A stretch of DNA of 58,123 nt from Methylocaldum sp. 14B (GTDB lineage: Bacteria > Pseudomonadota > Gammaproteobacteria > Methylococcales > Methylococcaceae): contig NZ_MSCV01000042.1 in assembly GCF_002005105.1 (NCBI RefSeq), positions 1-58,123 on the forward strand. The letters are read 5' to 3'. Under the pieces are notes generated by a model. The model saw only the letters and a list, made by a program, of their open reading frames with translations, did not search any database and was not told the origin of the DNA. Position numbers and translations under genes: made by a program. Every line of letters starts with the position of its first letter. The stretch's first letter is position 1. Shown piece after piece: positions 15,878-24,700 of this stretch.

Positions 15878-17125
15878 TTACAGTCCCTTGCAGTTGGCGT
15901 AATAGGTCACCGTCGCGGCCCAGTCGGCGAAGACGCCACGAATACCCACATCCTTCGCCAGCACGTCGAGCACTTTCATTACGTCGCCCTCGCGTTTGAT
16001 GGCGGAATCGATGGTCTGAAAATAGAACCCATTATTACCGTCGGCGAGAATTCCGGAGCGCTCCAGTGTCCAGGTGATGATATCCAGGTCCGCGGCCTTG
16101 GCGTTCCTGGCGTATTCCGAGGGCACGATGTTGCCGCCGGCGTCCAGGTCCAACAAAGCAAACGTCGGCGGCGCCACGATATTGATGCCCATGGTCTTGT
16201 AGCTTGCCAAGGTGGCAGCATCGGGCAGATCGGCGACCGTTTCGGCGTCGTCCAGATACACGGCCTGCTTGCCGAAGGCGGGTTCGTAGCGGACCCAGTA
16301 GAGCACGTCGTCGATGCTGAAGGACTGAGGGAAGACCTTTTTCGGGGAAACGCGCGCTTCCTTATACTCGTCGATCATTTTCTGGGCGAAATCCTCCTGG
16401 GAAAAGCCGTCGAAAGGCATGGCCACGCTAGGGCTCTTCAGTTCGGGAGTCATCTTCACGCCCAGTTTCTTGAAAAGCTCGATGCTTTCCCTATGCGTAA
16501 GCAGGGTGCCGCTGGTCGGGCCGGCGTAGAGATCCGTGCGGAAATTCGCCGTGCCGCCGAGATATTCGTCCACGGTTCTAGCGCGGGGGTTTGACGCATC
16601 CATCTTGCCGCGAAGGGTTTTGAACTCGGCCAGGGTGATGTCGCTGGTGCGGCATTCCGCCGTGGCGCGCGTGAGGAGATTGCCGCTGGCATCGAAGGTG
16701 GCCGGCGAGAACGGCTTCGTGCACTTGGCGGCCAGCTCGGGGATGGCAAGGATATTCGTAGTCGTGTGAAGATCGTTCTGCGCATGACGACACACCAATT
16801 CCTTATCCTTGGTGAAGGTCACGTCGCATTCCAGAATGCCGGCGCCCATGCGGGCCGCGGCTTCGTAGGATTCCTTGGTGTGTTCGGGAAATTGCAGAGC
16901 GGCGCCGCGGTGACCGATCGAGAAATCGGTCTTTTTGAAGGGACCTTTCGCACATCTCCGAAGCTCGTTTTTGAGTTCGCCGTCTTCCATATCGTTAACC
17001 AGGAAAAACGGCCGAGGCCCCAACTGCACGCTTTGGCTATTATCGGACGCCGACGCGGTGGCGAAGAGACCGGGAAATACTGCCGTCATTGCCGCACAGG
17101 CAATCATGATCAATCGTGGACGCAT
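15878..17125 (-). CDS. Exported glycerophosphodiester phosphodiesterase
   Basis: This 415-aa protein starts at an ATG 6 bases after AGGAG, with a signal peptide ([22 protein letters not shown] in two hydrophobic runs). Catalytic GDPD residues are visible: H72-R73 in IGHRGAAL, E81 in FPEHT, E99 and D101 in LECDVTF, and H114 in CRHAQND. It therefore hydrolyses glycerophosphodiesters to glycerol-3-phosphate and an alcohol, acting in the periplasm. It is longer than the minimal GDPD (about 250 aa), like the periplasmic GlpQ/plant-type group, with an insertion around 120-180. It stands alone on the minus strand, with no operon partner. Confidence 0.9.
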   Translation of the reverse strand: MRPRLIMIACAAMTAVFPGLFATASASDNSQSVQLGPRPFFLVNDMEDGELKNELRRCAKGPFKKTDFSIGHRGAALQFPEHTKESYEAAARMGAGILECDVTFTKDKELVCRHAQNDLHTTTNILAIPELAAKCTKPFSPATFDASGNLLTRATAECRTSDITLAEFKTLRGKMDASNPRARTVDEYLGGTANFRTDLYAGPTSGTLLTHRESIELFKKLGVKMTPELKSPSVAMPFDGFSQEDFAQKMIDEYKEARVSPKKVFPQSFSIDDVLYWVRYEPAFGKQAVYLDDAETVADLPDAATLASYKTMGINIVAPPTFALLDLDAGGNIVPSEYARNAKAADLDIITWTLERSGILADGNNGFYFQTIDSAIKREGDVMKVLDVLAKDVGIRGVFADWAATVTYYANCKGL

Positions 17126-17511
17126 CTATCACTCCTGTTGTTCTGGTTTAGTGAAGGTGGGTTGAGCCCATTCGGCCCAGTACAGACCGTACACGCCATT
17201 TGTGCCATCAATGTGACTGAACGGTTTAGGTCTCGTGACAGTTGAGCGGGTTTTCGGAGTTTCCGAGAGCGCTACAGCGGCCCTGATCATGCCGACGCCT
17301 TCCGGCGCTGGCGTGCGGATACGCGGCTCCCGAGGAGCGTTCGTTAGGTGAAGTTTGGCGGGTTGCCCAAGCGGGTTTAGTCAAGGTGGGCCGGATTGCG
17401 CTCTCTCCGTTCAGCCTATACGAGCCGCGGCAGTCGACGCGGAATCCGGACGGAAGCCATCATCCGATCCGGAGTTTCTGAACGGCAGCCGCTATTCGAT
17501 GCCTCAAGCGC
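17126..17511. other. Intergenic stretch without a recognisable gene
   Basis: It lies between the glycerophosphodiesterase start and the end of the biosynthetic operon (both minus strand). I see no CDS, RNA or strong hairpin; short frames here are Arg/Pro-rich and look non-coding. It probably holds the operon 3' end and the phosphodiesterase promoter. Confidence 0.4.
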
Positions 17512-18138
17512 TTATTTCTTTTTCACTTTGGACAGCATGCCGACGATTCGGCTCTCGAAGACGATACGATCCTCGATCAATCCCTGCACGTCGTAATAGA
17601 AGATATTGCGGGCTTGATCGACGTTTTCGCACAGTATGAGCAATTGGTCGCCGGGGGCGGCGGAGCTTCGGAAGCGTGCGTTCTCGATACGCAGAAACAG
17701 CCCGACCGCAGGTTCCGCCAACCGCCGATTGGACAAGTACAAGGCCAGTTGCGCGCCGGCTTCGAGCATGAGCGCGCCGGGCATAATGGGATGCCCGGGG
17801 AAGTGGCCGGCCACCCAAAACTCGTCTTCCCTGACTTTTTTGACCGCAAGGCCGCGACGGAAGGCGTCGTCGACCCAGGCGATGTAGTCCAGCAACAGCA
17901 TTTCGCCGCGGTGGGGAATTACTTGGCTGATCATGTCGCGTCCCACTTTGGGCAAGGCGACGTCAATCTCCGCGGTAGGAAATAACGTGTGCTGCGTCCG
18001 CATCGGCTCATGGATTGCCGAGTCCAATCCCGAGTCGAGCAATTCCCGGATGCGGCTGATGAAATGACGGGTATGGATCGGAGAGTTCCGGAGAGAAAGA
18101 ATCTTATCTAGCATGACACCGCCTGCTTTTGAGACCAT
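17512..18138 (-). CDS. FabZ-like 3-hydroxyacyl-ACP dehydratase (hotdog fold)
   Basis: This 208-aa protein has the FabZ signature: IPHRGEMLLLD (about 75-84), AGHFPGHPIMPGALMLEAGAQ in which H112/H116 and E126 are the catalytic pair, and the late FRSSAAPGDQL strand. The N-terminal 60 residues are an extension beyond the usual 140-150 aa. A second ATG eight codons in (18117) is an alternative start. It is the last gene of the megasynthase operon, 3 bp after the nitroreductase-like gene. It would dehydrate a beta-hydroxyacyl chain on a carrier protein in trans, a step missing from the PKS, which has a KR but no DH domain. Confidence 0.85.
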   Translation of the reverse strand: MVSKAGGVMLDKILSLRNSPIHTRHFISRIRELLDSGLDSAIHEPMRTQHTLFPTAEIDVALPKVGRDMISQVIPHRGEMLLLDYIAWVDDAFRRGLAVKKVREDEFWVAGHFPGHPIMPGALMLEAGAQLALYLSNRRLAEPAVGLFLRIENARFRSSAAPGDQLLILCENVDQARNIFYYDVQGLIEDRIVFESRIVGMLSKVKKK

Positions 18139-18141
18139 TGA

Positions 18142-19317
18142 TCAACGAAGTACCGATTGAAGTGACCGGCGCACGGAACGCTCCAAAGGCCTAGCCAGGC
18201 CGACGCGCAACAGCATTAGCGGCACCGCCCCTGAAGGAAGACCGAGGGATTTCGCCAAACCGGGCGACCCTACGGGCGATTCGGTGGGGTACGCCAAAGG
18301 ATGAACTGCAAGTCCCTGCGCAGCGGCCGCCAGGTAAATCCGCTCTATCAGCCGTCCGCCCTGCAACCAGGCGTCCGGCGTATCCCGCTCGCTCCAGACC
18401 ACGCTCCAAAGCGGCGTGGCTTCGGCGAGCCGCTTCACTACATCGATCTCGCCTTGGCGGAACTCGGACGACACCAAATCCTCGGGGGTGGACAGGAACT
18501 CCACCCACTCCTTCACGAACCACGGGGCATCGCTGGTGAAGATGGAAATCCCGTCGCGGCTCGCTTCCCATTCCCGTCTGGAACGGCGGAACCACGACAT
18601 TGAATCTCGGTACGCCGCATCGTTCGCCACGAACTCGGCCACGGCATCGGCGGCGATCCGAACGATGGCTTCCCATTCGTGAGCGGCACCGTACCAAGCG
18701 AGGTGGGTGCCGGGAAGTTCGCCATACTCATTGAGGCTTTCCGTGAACTCGTTCCGGGAAATCGGCAATGGCTCGAACTCGGCTCGGGTGGTTTGGCGGC
18801 GGAATATGGCCGGAAACCAGGGATGGGTATTTGAGTCAGAGCGCCGCGCCAGTTCGAGCGACGCGCAGCGGCCCCCGTTTTGCAGAAACGCATCGGCCTC
18901 AGCATCGGACACGGTCGCCGCATAACCGAGTTGAGCCGCCGCGACGACCATGTTCTCCGTGGCACAGCCCAAGCCCATCAACATGAGCCGGCGGCGGGGA
19001 TCGGCCTGGCCGAGATGGCGCGCCAGATCGGCGTAGAGAACAATCCGATTGCCCAGCAGGTTGAAGGCCCAGGGTTGAGTGTTGTGAGCATTCGCGGCCA
19101 ACGTGCCGCACAACGCCACGTATTCCAAATCGGTCAGATCTCCCTTTGCCGTTTGCTCCCATGCGACGTACGGCGAGGCACTTGCAACCGCAGGGGCTGC
19201 CCTGAACAATGCGGGAAACGCGGCTGCTCCGACCGCGAGAGCGCCGGTCTGGCGGAGAAATCGCCGACGGCTCTGCAATATCGGATCGGGGCGGATCATG
19301 CTTCGTTTCCTTTTCAT
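18142..19317 (-). CDS. Tat-exported nitroreductase-like flavoprotein
   Basis: This 391-aa protein carries a twin-arginine signal (SRRRFLRQTGALAVGAAAF) cleaved near AVASA. The mature part matches the Acg/nitroreductase-like family: NAHNTQPWAFNL, the FMN-phosphate-binding-type start, then MGLGCATENMVVAAAQLGY and the late PTESPVGSPGLAKSLGLPSGAVPLMLLRVG typical of the FMN fold (shown here in parts). It lies 22 bp after the phosphopantetheinyl transferase and 3 bp before the dehydratase, so it belongs to the biosynthetic operon. A periplasmic flavoenzyme in such an operon suggests tailoring of the product after export, for example a redox step. The substrate is unknown. Confidence 0.75.
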   Translation of the reverse strand: MKRKRSMIRPDPILQSRRRFLRQTGALAVGAAAFPALFRAAPAVASASPYVAWEQTAKGDLTDLEYVALCGTLAANAHNTQPWAFNLLGNRIVLYADLARHLGQADPRRRLMLMGLGCATENMVVAAAQLGYAATVSDAEADAFLQNGGRCASLELARRSDSNTHPWFPAIFRRQTTRAEFEPLPISRNEFTESLNEYGELPGTHLAWYGAAHEWEAIVRIAADAVAEFVANDAAYRDSMSWFRRSRREWEASRDGISIFTSDAPWFVKEWVEFLSTPEDLVSSEFRQGEIDVVKRLAEATPLWSVVWSERDTPDAWLQGGRLIERIYLAAAAQGLAVHPLAYPTESPVGSPGLAKSLGLPSGAVPLMLLRVGLARPLERSVRRSLQSVLR

Positions 19318-19339
19318 CGGCCTTACCGAACTCTTTCTT

Positions 19340-20032
19340 TCATGAATTGTAGTCTGGCGCCGGCCACCACACCCCGGTGAATATGTGAGTGTCGTTCCAA
19401 CCCAAACGGCCGACCAGTCGCACTTCGTTCAGCGCGGAGCCAAAAGTCGGATCGACCACGAAAACGCCGCTCGAGAAGTCCATACGCACCGCCAGATCGT
19501 TAAAACGGGCCAAGGAACCGGCGGCCGTATACAGGCACTTGATGGCGCTTTCCTTGGCCGAAAACAGGACATAGGCGGCCAACTCGCGACAACCGTCCGG
19601 CAGCGAGTCCAACCAGGCGCGCTCTTCCGGCAAGGCGATGGAATCGATGGCACGCCAGGGGAACGGGTTTTGCCGGCATTCCACATCCACCCCTACTCCG
19701 CGAGCGAACCGAAGCCGAGTGGCCACGGCCGCTACCATGCCTTCCGTATGGCTGATGCTGCCGACGATATCCCGTCCCCAGATCGGCGCGCCGGATTCGT
19801 CCCGAAGAATCGGCGCCGGCTCGACCCCGAGATGTCGAACCGCCTTCCGCGCCAGAACGCGCCCGGTGGCGAATTCCTTCCGGCGTTTCGTTATGGCCCC
19901 ATCGACCAGCATCCGTTCTTCCTCGAACAATTCGGACGGGTCCGAGAGCTGTTCGGTCCAGGCGACGACGAATAACTCTCCGGGGAACAAACCCTCAGGT
20001 CGTCGTATCGGTTCAACGGGTATCGATGGCAT
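19340..20032 (-). CDS. 4'-Phosphopantetheinyl transferase (Sfp/EntD type)
   Basis: This 230-aa protein has the three family motifs: GSISHTEGMVAA (91-102), GVGVDVE with D116 and E118 as Mg ligands, and FSAKESAIKCLY with K160, E161 and K165. The enzyme transfers the phosphopantetheine arm of CoA to a Ser of carrier proteins. In this operon it would activate the five carrier domains of the two megasynthases. It overlaps the end of the MFS gene by 20 bp, so the two are translationally coupled. Confidence 0.93.
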   Translation of the reverse strand: MPSIPVEPIRRPEGLFPGELFVVAWTEQLSDPSELFEEERMLVDGAITKRRKEFATGRVLARKAVRHLGVEPAPILRDESGAPIWGRDIVGSISHTEGMVAAVATRLRFARGVGVDVECRQNPFPWRAIDSIALPEERAWLDSLPDGCRELAAYVLFSAKESAIKCLYTAAGSLARFNDLAVRMDFSSGVFVVDPTFGSALNEVRLVGRLGWNDTHIFTGVWWPAPDYNS

Positions 20033-21275
20033 AGTCGCTCGCGAAACTCCTGAGCCAGCGCCACAACCAGCTCACGGCCTGGCTGAACACGAGCATCCCG
20101 AACAGGGCCATGGACGGCGTAAAAAGGTGCTGGCCGCCCCCATGCTGCATGATCCATGCCGACAACCACGGGCCTCCGGCCGATCCGACGGCGAAGGCCG
20201 CGGTAAACAAAGCGGTGCCGCCGGGCAAATCGGCGCGGGGCAGGATCCTGGCCAGAAGCGCCAGGGCCAGAGCGAACACTGGCCCCAATGTCAGTCCGGT
20301 CGCGAAGGCCGCGCCTCCGGCGACGTATTCGGCACTGATCGGTTGGCCCTCCTGCCCCAGGCGTACCCAGACATCGCCGATGAGGGCGCTAACCGAGTCG
20401 ACCCGCATCAGCACCGCCAAAGCGACGATGCCTCCCATGCCGCAACCGAACAGTACACGGCGATAACCCAGCCGATCCCCCAGGTGGCTGACCGGCAAAG
20501 TGCCCAGCAATCCCCCCAGCACGAAAGCCGCCAGGTGATGGGCGGTAGCCATGGCGGTGAAACCCTGGCGCACGAGAACGGCAGGATAGAGGGTCAGCAG
20601 CGTGGCTTCCGCAAAACCATAGGCCAATACGGCCTGCACCGGAATTCCCGCCCGCAGCAGAAGTCGGCCGCTAGCGCGTTCCGGTTCGGCGCGCGCTCCG
20701 GGCAAGCCGATAGCCACCAGAACCGCAGCTTGAACCAGGAGCACGGTGGCGACAGTAAAAGGCAGATGATGGGCCAGCCCGTATAGGTACGAACCCACGA
20801 CCGGCCCGACCGCCAGCCCTATCCCGAAGCATAGACCGTAAACGCCGTTGGCAACGGCGCGGCGCTCCTCGCCGGCAAAGCAGGACAAGGCGGTTTGAGT
20901 GCCGATCATCGCGCAGGCCATGCCCAAGCCCATCAAGCCCCTTAAGGCGAACCACAATCCGATGTCCGATTGCCAAGGGAACGAAACGGCCGCAGTCGCG
21001 TATGCCAGCAGGCCCACGGCCACGACGCGGCGCAGACCGATCCGCCGCAGCGCCCGACCCGCGAAAGGCGCAGCCAGCGCAACGCAGAGAAACAACAGCG
21101 ATGCGTTGGCGCCTATCAGCACGCCGTCGACGTGGCGCTCTTCCATGAAGATGGCAACGATGGGGTTGAGGATTCCAAGCGATATCCCCAACAGCCCGCC
21201 CAGCGCATACAGCGTACCCAGAGCGACGCCCGCCAGCGGATGCTCGGGCGTCGGGGGGCAGGATTTAGCCCCCAT
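20013..21275 (-). CDS. MFS transporter
   Basis: This 420-aa protein has about 12 hydrophobic helices and a clear MFS motif between helices 2 and 3 (GRALRRIGLRRVVAVG) plus the symmetrical one in the second half (SHLGDRLGYRRVLFG). It is probably an inner-membrane exporter for an intermediate or the product, or for a precursor; the direction cannot be told from sequence. Its first three codons (ATGGGGGCT) lie inside the terminal repeat of a MITE, so the element provides its start region. It overlaps the phosphopantetheinyl transferase gene. Confidence 0.88.
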   Translation of the reverse strand: MGAKSCPPTPEHPLAGVALGTLYALGGLLGISLGILNPIVAIFMEERHVDGVLIGANASLLFLCVALAAPFAGRALRRIGLRRVVAVGLLAYATAAVSFPWQSDIGLWFALRGLMGLGMACAMIGTQTALSCFAGEERRAVANGVYGLCFGIGLAVGPVVGSYLYGLAHHLPFTVATVLLVQAAVLVAIGLPGARAEPERASGRLLLRAGIPVQAVLAYGFAEATLLTLYPAVLVRQGFTAMATAHHLAAFVLGGLLGTLPVSHLGDRLGYRRVLFGCGMGGIVALAVLMRVDSVSALIGDVWVRLGQEGQPISAEYVAGGAAFATGLTLGPVFALALALLARILPRADLPGGTALFTAAFAVGSAGGPWLSAWIMQHGGGQHLFTPSMALFGMLVFSQAVSWLWRWLRSFASDYAIDTR

Positions 21276-21737
21276 TTCTCACCTCCGTCCAATCGCGATG
21301 AGTATGACGTAGGATGTGCTGAACGAAGTGACAAATCGGCAGGGCGAGACGCAACGCGACGAGCGGGCAGGCCAGGGACGGTCTGCCCCGGACTCGCGAG
21401 CGAAGCGGGACAGCGTAGCGTGGCGAGGCCGAGTTGCACGGCGAAGCCGCCCGAAGGGTGCCGGACCGGGACGGTCCGGCATGAACCGCATCGTTCGCGA
21501 TTGATGCCTGTCCTGAGCCTAGTCGAAGGGCGCTTCGTGCCTCAGCGCATCCTACAAGCTCCGCCTCGCCCTTCGCGCCGGCTCGACGTCGTATCGTAGG
21601 TCGGGAATCCTTTCCCGACACACGCTCGTCGGCAAAGGATTGCCGACCTACCACGACACCGCCGCTCGGTCCGTGCGGCGCGCCCCACCGGCGTCTGGGC
21701 GCCCTCGCGACGAAGGGGGATAAGAAATGCGGGCTAG
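21265..21737. mobile_element. MITE (family C), long intergenic copy
   Basis: The ends are inverted: TTAGCCCCCATTTCTCACC at the left and, read inverted from the right, CTAGCCCGCATTTCTTATC. The right part (about 21560-21733) is the same sequence as the elements inside the NRPS-like gene and the RND gene, but with a 56-bp palindromic insert (21596-21651, GTAGGTCGGGAATCC ... GATTGCCGACCTAC) of family A. The stop codon of the NRPS-like gene (21734-21736) and the start codon of the MFS gene (21273-21275) both lie within the terminal repeats. No other gene is present in 21276-21733. Confidence 0.8.
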
Positions 21738-24700
21738 GCATGCCGACGCTCCGTGGTCAGGTTGTCCGGTTTCCGGGCTCCCGATATCGTCTCCAGGGCG
21801 GCCATTTTTTCCGAGCCGAACCAGTACATGTCTTGACGGCCGTAGACGCACAGGTGCTGGCCGGTTATCCAGTCGGCCTCCGACGACGCCAGGAAGGCCA
21901 CCGCGTCCGCAACCGCGTCGACCGGGATCGATCGCGCCCGGTATCCCGGCGGCGTCATGTCGGTGTCCACGAACGCCGGGCAAACCGCGTTGATCTGCAC
22001 ATTGTGCGGCTTCAGTTCCTCGCTCAGCGACTTGGTAAGGCCCAGAACCGCATGCTTGGAGGCGGCATAGGCGCTGAACAGGGGGTAGCCGATGTGGCTG
22101 GAATCGGAACCCAGATTCACGATTTTCCCCCTGCGCCGCTCGATCATGTGCGGCGCCACGCTCCGACACAGATGATAGACGCCGAACAGGTTGACCTCGA
22201 CGATGCGCTTCCACTCATCCGGCGAGGAGGTCGCCAAGGCGGACATTCCGGTGATTCCGGCATTGTTGACCAGCACGTCCAGATGACCGAAGCGGCGGAG
22301 GACTTCGCTCACCAAATGTTGCACCTCCGCGAGGTTCCGTACATCCGCCGGAGTTACCACAGCGGTGCCACCACTGCCGGCGATTTCCCGGGCAACGGCT
22401 TCAAGCCCCGCCCGATCGCGGGCGGAAAGCGCCACGGCAACGCCCTGACCGGCGAGTTTCAGGGCGATCGCGCGGCCGATACCGCGGCTCGCACCGGTAA
22501 CCAGCGCCACTTTGCCTGCCCAGCTGCCGGAGCGTGCCGACAGCGGAATTTCTTCCAGCCGGGGCGTTTTCAGCGGTATCAAGGCGGGAGGCTCGCCCGT
22601 CATCACCGCCGGCAAACTCGCGAGGCGAAGCCCCGCCGGCGAATTCGCGTTTTCGCTCAGGTCGGCCAGCAACTCCAGGTAGCGCAGGCCGAGGCGCTTG
22701 ATGGTCTCCCCCTTGAAAAAGTTCTGGGAATAATTGATCTCGACGTGGAGTTCGCCTTCGACCATGGAGAGGAAGATCTCGATGAGGGAGATGCGCTGCT
22801 GGCTCGGGGGCGAGTAGCGCTGATCCCAATCCGTATCGACGAACTCGAAGATGTTGGATTTCGGTAAGCTCCGGTTTCCCAAATAGTTGACGCGCACCGG
22901 GGTCAAATTGTTGTCCGGATAGATGTGCGCGGGCAGCTGGCGACCTACCACATCGAAACTGACGCCGTTCAACGGTGCTTCGGAAAAACCGCGGACAATC
23001 CGGCCGATCAATTCACTCCAGCTTTCCCCGGAGACCAGATCCACGGCAACCGGGAAATTGACGGCGTAATTGCCCACGCTTTCGTACAAAGCCAGGCCGT
23101 TGCCCAGATCGCGTCCGTGCGAGCGATGGCTGAGAACCACCCAAGACTGGCCGGTCCATTCGGACATGAGCCGGTACGCCGCCGCCAGCAGGAGATGATA
23201 GAGCTGACCCTGGAGATGCTTGCGCGCCTCGTTCAGCGCATGAAAGTCCGAGTGGCTGAGTAGAAAGCGCTCGCTGGCGGAAGAAGCCTCGTCATTCGCG
23301 CCGAGATGATGGTCGACCGGCACCTGGAACGCGTACTCCCGGCTCGGAAAACGAGTACGCCAATACTCCGCATAACGGCGCTGCGCCTCCTGCTGCGCCG
23401 GTTGGGCCAACCACTGCACGAAATCGAAATACGACGGCGGCAGAGCGGGAAGTTCCGGCGTCTGATTGACCAGCAACTGCCCGTAAATCTGCCAAAGCTC
23501 TCGGAACAGTATGCTGTTGCTGACCAGATCACTGATCATGTGGTGACCCACGATAGTCAGATCGTATGCGTTCTGATGCTCTTTGATGACGAGCACCCGC
23601 CACAGCGGAAACCGGTCGATGCGCAGTTCATCCGTGATTTCCTTCACCAGCCGCCGGATTTCCGCGCTGCGCTGTTCGGCCGTGAGGTGGGAGCCGTCGT
23701 AGAAATCGAGGCTGAATTCCGCCTCGGGCAGGGCCACGGTCTGCCGCCATTCGCCGTGCTCCTGGTAAAACAGGGAACGCAACACGGGATGGCGCCGGGC
23801 AAGGACGTCGATGGCCTCGCGGAAAACGTCGACATCCAGCGGCTGCAAATAGCGGAATCGGGTGTAGCCGGCCCATTGGTAAGGAGGCTGGAAGAAGTGG
23901 GTGATCCACAATTGAGCCGGCCCCAGGGGCAAACCGGCCGTCGGATCGGCGAACGGCAGCTTCGCCTCCGGCGCGCCGGGCACCGCCTTGCCGGGGGGCG
24001 CGTTGCCGGTTTCCGTCCACTGTTTGAGAACCTTGCGGTCCAGTTTGCCGTTGTGATTTTTCGGCAAAGCGTCGGCCTGACGAACCTCGTGAGGCAGCAT
24101 GTACTCGGGAAGTTGTTTCGCCAGGGCGGAGCGTAGTTCTTTCAACGGAATTTCGCGGCCGACCAGCCAGGCCACCAGCCTCTTGTGCCCGTCGGGTGTG
24201 TCGACGGCGAGCGCCGCAGCTTCGCGTATACCCGGCAGAGCTCCGAGAGCGGTTTCGATCTCGCCCAGCTCCACCCGGAAACCGCGAATCTTGATTTGAC
24301 TGTCGATGCGCCCGTGGAAGTCGTAGCTGCCGTCCGGCAACCGCGAGACCAGATCGCCGGTACGGTATAGCCAGCGGCTGGGTATGCCGGAGAAAGGATT
24401 GTCACGGAAACTCTCGCGGGTCCGCTCCGGATCGTGGAGATAGCCCTGAGCCAACTGCACGCCGCCAATCCAGAGTTCGCCCACGCCGCCCTCCGGTACG
24501 GGGCGCATGTTCTCGTCCAGCACCAGCAGGTAGACCTCCGGCATGGCCGGCCCGATCGGGATGCGAAGCGTCCCTTCCCCCGGACGGGAGTGCATCAGAT
24601 GTGCCGTCACGTCGATCGACGCTTCGGTCGGGCCGTACAGGTTCGCGAGGCCCACCCGGTCGCCGCAGCGGTCGAACCAGCGCTGCACATAAGCCACTGG

